From the NCBI RefSeq assembly GCF_013378445.1, contig NZ_JABXYK010000010.1, forward strand, positions 1 to 64,000: a stretch of 64,000 nucleotides of DNA, given 5' to 3'. Position numbers and translations under genes: made by a program. Below are positions 27,831 through 37,202 of the stretch, one piece after another. This DNA comes from Mycoplana rhizolycopersici (GTDB taxonomy: Bacteria; Pseudomonadota; Alphaproteobacteria; Rhizobiales; Rhizobiaceae). How positions within the stretch are numbered: position 1 is the first letter of the stretch; the number at the start of each line of letters is the position of its first letter. The notes beneath the pieces were generated by a model. It saw only the letters and a list, made by a program, of their open reading frames with translations, had not been told where the DNA came from and made no database searches.

Positions 27831-28346
27831 GTGGTCGCAATCCCCATGCAAATCAACGTCAACGGCGAGGCCCGCAGCATCGAGGCCGATCCAAAGACGC
27901 CCCTTCTCTATATCCTGCGGAACGATCTGGCCCTGAACGGGCCGAAATACGGATGCGGGCTCGGTGAGTGCGGGGCCTGTGCGATCCTGGTCGATGGCCG
28001 CGCAGTGCGTTCCTGCACCATACCGCTCTCCGCGATCGGAGATCGCCAGGTCGTGACGCTGGAAGGGTTGGCGTCAGGCGAGGAACTCCATCCCGTGCAG
28101 CGTGCCTTCATTGAGGAAGCGGCCGCGCAATGCGGCTATTGCCTGAACGGAATGATCATTGCGACTGCGGCCCTTGTCGCGGCGAAGGTGAACGCCGGCG
28201 AGGCCGATATTCGCGAAGCTCTGCGGCACCACCTCTGCCGCTGCGGAACACATATGGAAATATTGGCGGCGGCACGGCGGGCAGTGCGCTATGCGCAGTC
28301 CGAGCGTCAAGCCATAGCGACGCCAGAAGCGGAGAAGCAGGCATGA
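27831..28346 (+). CDS. nicA: Nicotinate dehydrogenase small subunit, 2x[2Fe-2S]
   Basis: 171 aa. Passes electrons from the molybdenum subunit in the hydroxylation of nicotinate to 6-hydroxynicotinate. The plant-type cluster motif CGLGECGAC...C is near residues 42-62, and the second cluster motif CGYC...CRCG near 101-139. Start GTG 27831 with GGGGAT upstream; the alternative ATG 27846 has no ribosome site. The stop overlaps the nicB start (ATGA), the usual tight coupling. Confidence 0.94.
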   Translation: MVAIPMQINVNGEARSIEADPKTPLLYILRNDLALNGPKYGCGLGECGACAILVDGRAVRSCTIPLSAIGDRQVVTLEGLASGEELHPVQRAFIEEAAAQCGYCLNGMIIATAALVAAKVNAGEADIREALRHHLCRCGTHMEILAAARRAVRYAQSERQAIATPEAEKQA

Positions 28347-31300
28347 TCCGGGATGAAGAACAGCACGGATCCGCTACGCCGGAGGCAGCCGGGCTGCTCT
28401 GCGTGTACTCTGCCGGGGCCGACGGCCGCATCTATCTTTCGATTGACCAGGCGGGTGTCGTCCGTGCCTTCAACGGCCACGTCGACCTGGGTACCGGAAT
28501 ACGCACTTCGCTCGCGCAGATCGTGGCCGAAGAGCTGGACGTTCCGTTCAGCCATGTCGAGATGATCCTCGGCGATACCCGGACTGGCCCGGACCAGGGT
28601 GCCACGATCGCGAGCGAAACCATCCAGGTCGCCGCGATCCCGCTGCGGCAGGCGAGCGCGACGGCCAGGGCCTATCTCATCGACAAGGCGGCTGCGCACC
28701 TCGACGCGCCAAGGGACAGGATCATTCTCGACGAGGGGGTGATCCGGGGGAGCGAGGGCGAGAACTGGAACATTCCGATCGGCGATCTGGTCGCCGGCGA
28801 GAACATACGGCTGGAGATCGACCCGGAGGCTTCCGTCAAGCCGGTTTCGTCCTATCGACTGGTCGGCTCATCGCGCCCGCGTGTCGATATTCCCGCCAAG
28901 GCGACCGGCAAATGGACCTACGTGCACGACGTTCGCATACCGGGCATGCTGCATGGCCGCGTTGTCCGCCCGCCTTACGCAGGTTTCGATCACGGCGACC
29001 ACGTCGGAAACAGCCTGATTGCGGTAGACGAGGCATCTGTCGCGCATATCGACGGCCTCGTCGCAGTGGTGGCGATCGGGGATTTCGTCGGTGTCGTGGC
29101 CACGCGCGAGGAGAATGCGGCCGAAGCCGCGAGGAGCCTGAAGGTTGACTGGCGCCCTGCTCCCCATCAGCCGGACCTGAATTCGCCAGAGAACGCCCTT
29201 CGCGCCAATCCGGCGACGCCACGCAAGCTTGCCGACAGGGGCAATGTCGATCTGGCACTGGCAGCCAGCCCGCAGCCAATGGACCGCACCTATGTGTGGC
29301 CCTACCAGATGCATGCCTCGATCGGCCCGTCCTGCGCCGTGGCGGACTATCGCGACGGCCAGCTCACGGTGTGGTCCGGTACGCAGAACCCGTTTCCCAT
29401 GCGCCGCGATCTGGCTCTCCTGCTCGATATCCCCGAAGACCTCATTGTGGTGGAACGGCTGGAGGCGGCCGGTTGCTATGGACGCAACTGCGCCGACGAC
29501 GTGACCGCCGATGCGGCCCTTCTTTCACGCGCCGTCGGCGCGCCGGTGCGCGTCCAGTTGACCCGCGAGCAGGAGCATGCCTGGGAGCCGAAAGGTGCGG
29601 CTCAGGTGATGGACGTTCGCGGAGGTCTGGATCTGGAAGGCGGCCCCGCGGCCTACGATTTCCAGACGCGCTATCCGTCTAACCTCGCGCCCACGCTGCC
29701 GCTCATTCTGACAGGCAAGGTGCCGCCTGTGGCCGAGGTCTTGCAGATGGGCGACCGAACGGCAATTCCGCCCTACGCCTATGGCAATCTGAGGGTGACC
29801 GTCCACGACATGCCGCCGATCGCGCGCGCCTCGTGGTTTCGCGGCGTCTCTGCGATGCCGAATACGTTCGCGCACGAATGCTACGTCGATGAGCTTGCAG
29901 CCGCGGCCGGCGTCGATCCCATCGAGTACCGGCTGCGCTATCTGCACGATCCGCGCGCGGTCGATCTCGTGCGTGCGGTCGCCGAGCGGTCGAAGTGGGT
30001 TCCGCATACGACGCACGGCACTCTGGGCGGTGAAGGCGACCTGCTTTACGGGCGCGGTTTCGCCTATGCCGTCTACGTGCACGGCAAGTTTCCGGGCACC
30101 GCGGCGGCCTGGGCGGCCTGGGTGGCCGACGTCGCGGTCAACAAGAAAACCGGCGAAGTCGCGGTGACCAAAGTCATCTGCGGCCAGGATTCCGGCCTGA
30201 TGATCAACCCCGACGGTGTCCGACACCAGATCCACGGCAACATCATCCAGTCGACAAGCCGCGTGCTGAAGGAAAAGGTCGATTTCTCCTCGACCGCCGT
30301 GACCTCGAAGGAATGGGGCGGCTATTCGCTGATCACCTTCCCGGAGGTGCCGGATATCGACGTGCTGATGATCCCGCGGCAGGACGAGCCACCGCTCGGC
30401 GTGGGCGAATCCGCCTCGGTCCCCAGCGCGGCCGCTATCGCCAACGCCGTGTACGACGCGACAGGCATCCGCTTTCGGGAGCTTCCCTTTACGCCGGAGA
30501 AAATTCTCGCGGGGCTGAACGGCGACGAGCCGATCCGCACGCAAACGGCTTCCCGGAAACGGTGGTGGCGCAACCTCGGCCTTTCGGTGGCAGGCAGCGT
30601 CGCGGCTTTGTCCGGGCTGGCGACGATGGCATCGCCCTGGCGCCCGGCCATTCCGAGCATCGAGCGTCCGGGCAGCGACGTCTACAGTGCGGCGACGATC
30701 GAGCGCGGCCGCCTTGCATCCGCAGCCGGCGCCTGCAACGTCTGTCATGTCGGAAACGACGGGACGCCATTTGCCGGGGGGCGCCGTTTCGACACGCCCT
30801 TCGGCGCCGTGTATGCCACCAACATCACCCCCGATGTGGAGAATGGAATTGGCGGCTGGTCCTACACAGCCTTCGAACGCGCCATGCGTGAAGGTGTCAG
30901 CCGCGACGGACACCACCTCTACCCCGCCCATCCCTATACGTCCTTCGCCGGCGCAGACGACGCCGACCTGCAGGCGCTCTATGCGTATCTGACAACCCAG
31001 CAGCCGGTCGCCCAACGCGCGCCGGAAACCAGGTTGAAGTTCCCCTACAGTTTCCGGCCGATGATGGCCGGATGGAACGCCATGTTCCACAAGGCCGAAC
31101 CGTTCAAATACGATGCGAGCCGCGACAGCCAATGGAACCGCGGCGCCTATCTGGTGGAAACGCTGGGCCATTGCTCGGCCTGCCACACCGACCGTAATGC
31201 TCTCGGTGCGGAAAAAAGAGGCGCAGCGCATCTTTCCGGCGGCTTCGCTGATGGCTGGGAAGCACCGGCGCTGAATGCCGTCGCCAAGGGGCCTGTCGGC

Positions 31301-31879
31301 TGGACCGAGGACGCCTTCTTCGACTACCTGCGAAAGGGTCACTCGAACCAGCACGGCAGCGCCGCAGGGCCGATGGCCGACGTCGTCAAGGCCATGCAGC
31401 CGCTTCCCGACAGCGACATACGCGCAATTGCCAACTACCTTGCCAGCCTGAACGCAGACGCCGCCCCGGACAAGGCCGAGGCGCAGCGCGAGGCGGCCCT
31501 TGCAGCCAGCAATGCCGCCAAGACCGAGGCGGCGCGGATCTCGCCGCGGGGCGAGCGCATCTTCAACGGGGCCTGCGCTTCCTGCCACGGCGACGACAAG
31601 ATCCTGTCGTCGCTGGCGCTCAATTCCAATCTCCATGCAAACACGCCGGACAACCTTCTGCAGGCCCTGCTGACCGGCGTCGAGGCTCCTGCCATCCTGG
31701 CACAGACGACGGGTCGCGAGGCCCCGGAAGTCATGTCGATGCCGTCCTTCCGGCAAACATTTGACCAACGGCAACTGGAAGACCTGGCCGCCTATGTCCG
31801 TGCACGTTTTGCCCCGGACAAGCCGGCGTGGGACGACTTTGCAGCAGCCATGCAGCGTGTTAACGCCGCACCGCATTGA
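28343..31879 (+). CDS. nicB: Nicotinate dehydrogenase large subunit: molybdopterin domain fused to triheme cytochrome c domain
   Basis: 1178 aa. Residues 1 to about 735 form a xanthine-dehydrogenase-like molybdenum-binding domain (GHVDLGTGIRTSLAQIVAEE at the start, PPLGVGESASVPSAAAIANA at the end). A hydrophobic stretch near 755-775 (LGLSVAGSVAALSGLATMAS) may anchor it. Three CxxCH heme sites follow: C798 (CNVCH), C944 (CSACH), C1078 (CASCH). This matches P. putida NicB, which hydroxylates nicotinate and delivers electrons to the respiratory chain instead of NAD or O2. An 11-bp gap separates it from the next gene. Confidence 0.95.
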   Translation: MIRDEEQHGSATPEAAGLLCVYSAGADGRIYLSIDQAGVVRAFNGHVDLGTGIRTSLAQIVAEELDVPFSHVEMILGDTRTGPDQGATIASETIQVAAIPLRQASATARAYLIDKAAAHLDAPRDRIILDEGVIRGSEGENWNIPIGDLVAGENIRLEIDPEASVKPVSSYRLVGSSRPRVDIPAKATGKWTYVHDVRIPGMLHGRVVRPPYAGFDHGDHVGNSLIAVDEASVAHIDGLVAVVAIGDFVGVVATREENAAEAARSLKVDWRPAPHQPDLNSPENALRANPATPRKLADRGNVDLALAASPQPMDRTYVWPYQMHASIGPSCAVADYRDGQLTVWSGTQNPFPMRRDLALLLDIPEDLIVVERLEAAGCYGRNCADDVTADAALLSRAVGAPVRVQLTREQEHAWEPKGAAQVMDVRGGLDLEGGPAAYDFQTRYPSNLAPTLPLILTGKVPPVAEVLQMGDRTAIPPYAYGNLRVTVHDMPPIARASWFRGVSAMPNTFAHECYVDELAAAAGVDPIEYRLRYLHDPRAVDLVRAVAERSKWVPHTTHGTLGGEGDLLYGRGFAYAVYVHGKFPGTAAAWAAWVADVAVNKKTGEVAVTKVICGQDSGLMINPDGVRHQIHGNIIQSTSRVLKEKVDFSSTAVTSKEWGGYSLITFPEVPDIDVLMIPRQDEPPLGVGESASVPSAAAIANAVYDATGIRFRELPFTPEKILAGLNGDEPIRTQTASRKRWWRNLGLSVAGSVAALSGLATMASPWRPAIPSIERPGSDVYSAATIERGRLASAAGACNVCHVGNDGTPFAGGRRFDTPFGAVYATNITPDVENGIGGWSYTAFERAMREGVSRDGHHLYPAHPYTSFAGADDADLQALYAYLTTQQPVAQRAPETRLKFPYSFRPMMAGWNAMFHKAEPFKYDASRDSQWNRGAYLVETLGHCSACHTDRNALGAEKRGAAHLSGGFADGWEAPALNAVAKGPVGWTEDAFFDYLRKGHSNQHGSAAGPMADVVKAMQPLPDSDIRAIANYLASLNADAAPDKAEAQREAALAASNAAKTEAARISPRGERIFNGACASCHGDDKILSSLALNSNLHANTPDNLLQALLTGVEAPAILAQTTGREAPEVMSMPSFRQTFDQRQLEDLAAYVRARFAPDKPAWDDFAAAMQRVNAAPH

Positions 31880-31890
31880 AGAGGTTTGTC

Positions 31891-34581
31891 GTGCAGCAAC
31901 AATCGCAGGTAGAGCGGCCGGGGGAGGACATTTTCCGCAAGCCCCCCCACGCGTTCATGCCATCGGCCTACTGGTTCTGGCATTCGGTGCCGGACGAGGC
32001 GACCTGCAGGGCGCAACTTGCAGACTTCAAGGCGCAGGGTTTTGGTACCGTCCTTATCCAGGCACGATTGGCGATGCCGGTTTCGGACTACCTGTCTCCT
32101 GCCTTCATCGCTGCCTACCAGTGCGCGATTGCAATCGCTGCAGAGCTCGATCTCAAGGCCGGCATCTACGACGACTACAACTGGATCAGCGGCCATGCGG
32201 GCGGAAGAACCGTCGCGGAGCACGATCATCTGCGGGAACGCCACCTGTTCTGGTCCGCCGGCAGCGATCGTGAGAGTGCGATCAGCGGCATACGCCCGCC
32301 GTTCGTTGACGGCATGGGCCCCGACATTCTTGCCTGGCAGTATGAGGAGGGTCGGGTCGAATGGTGCGAGTGGAAGATCGAGGCGGCGATACTGAGCGCT
32401 AAGGCCGTCCCGCATAACCTTGATCAAATCGTCGACGTGACGCGGCAGACGCATATCGTCAGCAGCGATGCTGCCGGCTGCCGCTTTGCCTTTGAGGGCG
32501 TGGTTCCGGACGGCCAAGCGCTCACTGTCTTCGTCAGCGCCCGCTCCGCGACCTCCCGGCTGATCAACTATCTCCTTCCCGAGGCCGCCAGGCGGTTTAT
32601 CGAAGTCGGCCTCGACCCATTGATACAGCCATTGCGGGCATTCGTGCCGGATACGCTGGGCTTCGTCTTCTACGACCAGCCTGCCGCCGGCTTCTATCGG
32701 TGGGACCAGATCTCGGGACATGTCGGAAACAGCCTGCTCTTCTCAAAGGAACTGCCGTCAGCCGTGGAAGCGGAGACCGGGCTTTCCTTTGCGAAAGCCC
32801 TTGCGGCGCTGGTGCATGGCATCGGGGCGGACACGGCGAGAGTGCGCGCGCAATTCTTCTCTGCCTATTCCAGCAGATTGAACGAGGCATTCTTCGGTAC
32901 GCTGCGCGATTGGTGCGAGCGGACCGGGATCGCTCTTACGGGGCATGAGATCCTGCCGCACGTCAGCTCCTGGTCGCTCAATGGCGGCTTCACCAGCATT
33001 GATCCGCGCGTCGCACCCGCCGTCGATTTCTTCGGTATCGATGCATTCCGCGACGAGACCGCCGTCGACGCCAACAATTTCATTCCGCAGCTTGCTCCGA
33101 AGCTCGGCGATTCCGTTGCCCGCGCCAACGGCCGAAGCCGGTGCGCAGTCGAAACCTATGCCAGCGCGTTGCGCACCCCGGTGCGAGCGGCCGGACAATG
33201 GGAACTGACGCTCGAGACCTTGCGCGCCCACGTCATCCGCCTTCATTGCCTCGGCATGCGCCAGCATGTCTGGCACGGCGTCTACCAGACAGACGGCCGC
33301 GACGATGATCCCACACCGTTCACCAATCCGCGCTTCGATTTTGCGCCAGGCATCAACTTCGAGCCCTGGTGGCCCTATCATGGACTGTTCGCAGAAGAGT
33401 CGGCGCGGCTCTCGGCCTTCATGGAGCCGGCAAAGCCGCTTGCGCCCGTCGCCATTTTCTATCCGCTGCACACGGCGTGGGCAGAGGGGCCGCGCCACAG
33501 CCATGCCAGCCACGTCGGCGCGTGGTGCGAAGGGTTACTGGAGCTCGGTTGCGATTTCATGTTCGTCAGCGAAAGCGATCTTGCGGCGGGCAAGGTGAGC
33601 AACGGGCGAATCCAGGCTGCGGGCCTCGCATTCGATGCGGTCGTCCTGCCTTCGGTAACGGTCCTGCAATCCAACGCCGTGCTGCAAAATCTCGACCGCT
33701 TCCGCAGGGATGGCGGGCGTGTTTGGTCCTCGGGCGATCGGCCGCGCACATGTTGCGAAGCGACGGACGGTTCCAGCACCGTTTTGCCAACGACACATTC
33801 TGTGGACGCTCCGACCCTTCAGGAGCTCGCACAACTCGTCTCCGACCTGCCGAATCGCGGCCTGAAAATCATCATGACCATGCCGCGCAAGCCGTGGACA
33901 TGGATCGGGGCCGAACCAGACGGCGGTTGGCGGGTGGTGCTGTTCAACGACGGCGACGACCCCGGCGGTTGCGACATTGTGCTCGGTACAGCGATGCGGT
34001 GCGAGATGTGGTCGCCGGCGGACGGGAGTATTGCCGCGCTTGCGGATTGCGACAAGCTCTCGGTCCCGCTGGAGGCGCGCGAACTGCGATGCCTTCGCTT
34101 TCTGCCCGGCGCAGCCGGAGGCAAGAGCGCCGCTTCGGCAATATCGTCCCCGCCATCGGCTGACGGCATCTCGACGGTTCTGGACGGAGTCTGGAACTTC
34201 GCCGTCGAGGAAGGCGCTGCATCCGTTTCGCTTTCCGTCGATGCCGGGTGGGAGGAGCAGGGCTTTGCTTCCTTCTCGGGAACCGGCATTTATTTCCGGG
34301 AGATTGCGATCGAGACGGACGGCGAGTGGCTGCTCGAAGTGCCGGAAGCACATACGGCGGTTTCGGTGCGGATTGACGGGCGCCTGTGCGGGCGCCGTGG
34401 CTGGCGACCCTACCGTTTCGCGCTGGGGCGGCTCGCCAAGGGTATCCACCGCCTGGAAATTGCCGTGTCCAATACGGCGGCCAACCGCTATTACCGCAAC
34501 ACACCCTATCAGGGCGATATGCAGGACCGGAGTGGGCTGACCGCTCCTCCCCGCCTCGTTCTAATTGACCAGGAAAGCTGA
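31891..34581 (+). CDS. Large glycoside-hydrolase-like protein (GH106/beta-sandwich type)
   Basis: 896 aa from GTG 31891 (AAGAGG 6 nt upstream; a TTG at 31876 overlapping the nicB stop is also possible). The N-terminal part reads AYWFWHSVPDEATCRAQLAD, FKAQGFGTVLIQARLAMPVS and GIYDDYNWISGHAGGRTV, recalling the barrel of GH106 rhamnosidase-like proteins. The C-terminal 150 residues look like a galactose-binding beta-sandwich (GTGIYFREIAIETDGEWLLE). No signal peptide, so cytoplasmic: it would act on an imported glycoside. I cannot name catalytic residues with confidence. It is 11 bp from nicB and 6 bp from the next hydrolase gene. Confidence 0.65.
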   Translation: MQQQSQVERPGEDIFRKPPHAFMPSAYWFWHSVPDEATCRAQLADFKAQGFGTVLIQARLAMPVSDYLSPAFIAAYQCAIAIAAELDLKAGIYDDYNWISGHAGGRTVAEHDHLRERHLFWSAGSDRESAISGIRPPFVDGMGPDILAWQYEEGRVEWCEWKIEAAILSAKAVPHNLDQIVDVTRQTHIVSSDAAGCRFAFEGVVPDGQALTVFVSARSATSRLINYLLPEAARRFIEVGLDPLIQPLRAFVPDTLGFVFYDQPAAGFYRWDQISGHVGNSLLFSKELPSAVEAETGLSFAKALAALVHGIGADTARVRAQFFSAYSSRLNEAFFGTLRDWCERTGIALTGHEILPHVSSWSLNGGFTSIDPRVAPAVDFFGIDAFRDETAVDANNFIPQLAPKLGDSVARANGRSRCAVETYASALRTPVRAAGQWELTLETLRAHVIRLHCLGMRQHVWHGVYQTDGRDDDPTPFTNPRFDFAPGINFEPWWPYHGLFAEESARLSAFMEPAKPLAPVAIFYPLHTAWAEGPRHSHASHVGAWCEGLLELGCDFMFVSESDLAAGKVSNGRIQAAGLAFDAVVLPSVTVLQSNAVLQNLDRFRRDGGRVWSSGDRPRTCCEATDGSSTVLPTTHSVDAPTLQELAQLVSDLPNRGLKIIMTMPRKPWTWIGAEPDGGWRVVLFNDGDDPGGCDIVLGTAMRCEMWSPADGSIAALADCDKLSVPLEARELRCLRFLPGAAGGKSAASAISSPPSADGISTVLDGVWNFAVEEGAASVSLSVDAGWEEQGFASFSGTGIYFREIAIETDGEWLLEVPEAHTAVSVRIDGRLCGRRGWRPYRFALGRLAKGIHRLEIAVSNTAANRYYRNTPYQGDMQDRSGLTAPPRLVLIDQES

Positions 34582-34587
34582 GCGACC

Positions 34588-36831
34588 ATGCTGAAACATG
34601 CGACAATCCCGATCGAGCGCGCCTGGAACACCTGGTCCGACCGGCCCGCCGAGATGGTGTTCCTGCCGCTTGGCGTACGGCTGACGCCCATCCTCTATTC
34701 GACGCGGACGCGAACGACCTCGGCGATCGAACCGCGCCGTGACGCCGTGAGGTTGGGTCGACACGCCATCGACGGTTCGCTCATAGAGTTGGAAACCGAT
34801 CACGCGGGAACCACGCTTGCGTTTTCCTGGGACAAGACCGATCCCTTCGCCATAAGAGGCGAGTGGCATGGCAAGGCCAGCGGCGAATGGGGGCTCCGGT
34901 TCTGGATCGCTCTGGCGATTTCGTCCGAAGGCGGCGAAAGCGTGCAGTATCGTGTCGAAGATGGCGTGGCCCTGGTCAAGGTTGGGACGCGCTACGTCGC
35001 GGTGGTGAGCGCCGACGCTCCCGTCCAGGTGACGGGGCATGACGATCTCGATGCCCTGCGGACCGATTTCGAAACGAATGGGTATTTCTATCTCGGCAGC
35101 CGAAGCAACGACGCTCCCGTCCTCGCCCTTCGCTTCAACCTGGAAATGATGCGCCACGGTGCATATGCGGCGGCCGTCGCGGACAGTGCCGAACTGGCCA
35201 TCGAAAAAGCACGGGCCGAACTGGCGCGAAAGACCGCCGTCGGCCGCGCGGATGATCATGCCGGCCTCTATGCCGGATCGCTTGACGCCATTCGCGATGT
35301 CGTTGCCTGGAACACGATCTGGGATGCGACCAACGCCCGCCCCTACACGGCGGTCACACGGATCTGGAACCTCGGCAAGTTCGCCGTCTGGTACAACGAT
35401 CAGATTTTTGCGGCGCAACTGGCAGGAACGTTCGACGCCGATCTGGCGCGCGAGAACCTGGCTGCGGCGCTGGCGGGAGCGACGCCGCAGGGTAACATTG
35501 CCTGCATCGTGACGTCGAACGATGCCTGGGTCGACCGCAGCCAGCCGCCGCACGGTGGGCTTGCCGTCTGGCAGCTCTATCAGCGCACCGGCGAGCGTTC
35601 CCTTCTGGAGGCCAACTATGTTGCCCTCGCCCGCAATCAGCGCTGGTGGCGGAAGAGCCGCGACCCCGAAAGGCGTGGGCTTCTCTCCTGCGGTACATCC
35701 GACGTCGGCGAGGCGCTCTACAAGGGCACTGCCTTCGGTGCCCGCAACGAAACGGGCATGGACAATTCGCCGACGCACGACGAGGCGATTTACGATCCGG
35801 CGACACGTACGCTTTCAACCTTCGATCTCGGCCTGAACTGCGCGGCCGCGCTTGACGCGGAAATACTGGCGCGGATGGCGGAAATTCTCGGTCATGCCGA
35901 GGACGCGATCGAGTTTGCCGCGATTGCGGAAAACAGCCGTCGGCTGATCCGCGAGGAATTGTGGGACGACAGCCGCAAGATCTTTGCCAATCGCCAGCGC
36001 AGCGGTGGCTTTGTCCGCTCGTTTTCGCCGACGACCTTCTATCCGCTGTTCTGCGGCGCGGCCAGCGACGAGCAGGCCGCCTTCCTCCTTCAGCACCTTG
36101 CGGACGAACGCACGTTTGCGGGGACATTCGGCCTGCCGAACGTCACGCGCGACGATCCTGCCTTCGCCGACAACGTCTACTGGCGCGGGCGCATCTGGCC
36201 GAACGTCAACTACATGGTCTGGCTGGGCCTGCGGCGCTACGGTTTCCACGCCGAAGCGACGAAGCTTGCTGAGATGAGCCACGCGCTCTTCATGAAATCC
36301 TGGCGTCAGGACCGGATCGCCGCCGAGAACTACAACGCCACGACCGGCGAGGCGATGGACCAGGGCGATACGGATCCCTTCTACATTTGGTCGGCCCTGC
36401 TGCCGCTGATGGCGGTCGGCGAGGTGGTCGATTTCGATCCCTGGAACGGATGGGAGATCCGCAATCCCGGTCGCGACACAAGCATCGGACCGATGCTGTC
36501 CCCAATGGGAAAGCTCGACATTCGGGTCGAGAACTCGCTTCTCACCTTGGAACTTGACGGCAAGCCTAAGCTCGCGACGGACCTCCAGGCTCGGTTGTCA
36601 AACATCGCGTTCTGGCCGAGGGGCTTCAGTTGCGTCATCGATGCGACTGATGCGGCGGGCAGCATCCGCATCGTCGATGTCGAAGCTATGTCTGTCGTGG
36701 CTGTCCGCATGGACGGAGCGGAGGCGCGCTGGAGCCTCGTGGGCTGCGATCTGCAGATCGAGGTTGGGCCTGCAGGTGCTGCTCGGACGCTTGAAGTTCA
36801 TTTTTCGACCGCCCACGCCGCGCCTTCCTGA
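34588..36831 (+). CDS. GH63-like (alpha/alpha)6-barrel glycoside hydrolase
   Basis: 747 aa, no signal peptide. The trehalase/GH63-like barrel occupies about residues 230-650. NETGMDNSP with Asp392 corresponds to the general acid region of GH63 (ExGxDNSPR type), VYWRGRIWPNVNYMVWLGLR is the most conserved family stretch, and ENYNATTGE (about 580-588) carries the likely base. The N-terminal 200 residues are beta-rich and the C-terminal 100 form another sandwich. GH63-like bacterial enzymes act on alpha-glucosides or glycerate glycosides; the substrate is not readable. Fourth gene of the nicAB transcript by spacing. Confidence 0.75.
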   Translation: MLKHATIPIERAWNTWSDRPAEMVFLPLGVRLTPILYSTRTRTTSAIEPRRDAVRLGRHAIDGSLIELETDHAGTTLAFSWDKTDPFAIRGEWHGKASGEWGLRFWIALAISSEGGESVQYRVEDGVALVKVGTRYVAVVSADAPVQVTGHDDLDALRTDFETNGYFYLGSRSNDAPVLALRFNLEMMRHGAYAAAVADSAELAIEKARAELARKTAVGRADDHAGLYAGSLDAIRDVVAWNTIWDATNARPYTAVTRIWNLGKFAVWYNDQIFAAQLAGTFDADLARENLAAALAGATPQGNIACIVTSNDAWVDRSQPPHGGLAVWQLYQRTGERSLLEANYVALARNQRWWRKSRDPERRGLLSCGTSDVGEALYKGTAFGARNETGMDNSPTHDEAIYDPATRTLSTFDLGLNCAAALDAEILARMAEILGHAEDAIEFAAIAENSRRLIREELWDDSRKIFANRQRSGGFVRSFSPTTFYPLFCGAASDEQAAFLLQHLADERTFAGTFGLPNVTRDDPAFADNVYWRGRIWPNVNYMVWLGLRRYGFHAEATKLAEMSHALFMKSWRQDRIAAENYNATTGEAMDQGDTDPFYIWSALLPLMAVGEVVDFDPWNGWEIRNPGRDTSIGPMLSPMGKLDIRVENSLLTLELDGKPKLATDLQARLSNIAFWPRGFSCVIDATDAAGSIRIVDVEAMSVVAVRMDGAEARWSLVGCDLQIEVGPAGAARTLEVHFSTAHAAPS

Positions 36832-36863
36832 GGAAGAACTTGACAGAAGGAAATTCTGTCTTA

Positions 36864-36882
36864 TTAATTTGTACACAAATAA
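36864..36882. promoter_or_regulatory. Palindrome 1, TTAATTTGTACACAAATAA
   Basis: Arms AATTTGT and ACAAATA flank a central AC. It matches the palindrome at 37066-37089 over the consensus TTAATTTGTAYRCAAATWAA. Lies about 30 bp after the GH63-like stop and 320 bp before the importer operon. Confidence 0.5.
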
Positions 36883-37065
36883 AAATAACAAACGTACAGC
36901 CGACGTTCAGAGGGTTTGAGCAAGAGTTTTCGCCGAGAGCAGATGGTGCCTCGGTGTAACAAGTGGGATAATGCGCGCCATCGGTGAATTGGGCTTCTGC
37001 CTATGCAGGGGCACTGGATTGCTGTGCGCTCTCTCGCCTTCCGGCTCTTCCGGTGCTCCCTGAAC

Positions 37066-37089
37066 ATTTAATTTGTATGCAAATTAAAT
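37066..37089. promoter_or_regulatory. Palindrome 2, 24 bp with 11 of 12 arm bases matching
   Basis: Left arm ATTTAATTTGTA, right arm TGCAAATTAAAT. It sits 114 bp upstream of the binding-protein gene. Length and symmetry suit a MarR or GntR dimer. The MarR gene inside the operon (41663) is the obvious candidate. Confidence 0.55.
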
Positions 37090-37202
37090 TCGGCAACTCT
37101 TTTCACGCTGTCCGCCAACTTCGGATGGTGTGGTGAACAACCGCAGTCGGTGGCTGTCGCCGCGATTGTTAACAACAGCAGGTCCACCAGAGGGGTGCAG
37201 CA

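Larger units (their letters stand above)
36832..37202. other. Promoter region of the polyamine-type importer operon
   Basis: 371 bp without a credible gene. The first 50 bp and positions 37060-37095 are AT-rich and contain two related palindromes (36864-36882 and 37066-37089). TTGTTAACAA (37166-37175) is a further short perfect palindrome near the gene start. Confidence 0.7.

Noticed and set aside
29525-31876. 783-codon minus-strand open frame opposite nicB
   Set aside because: It mirrors the high-GC codon pattern of nicB, has no ribosome site or family motif, and nicB is supported by its molybdenum and heme motifs.
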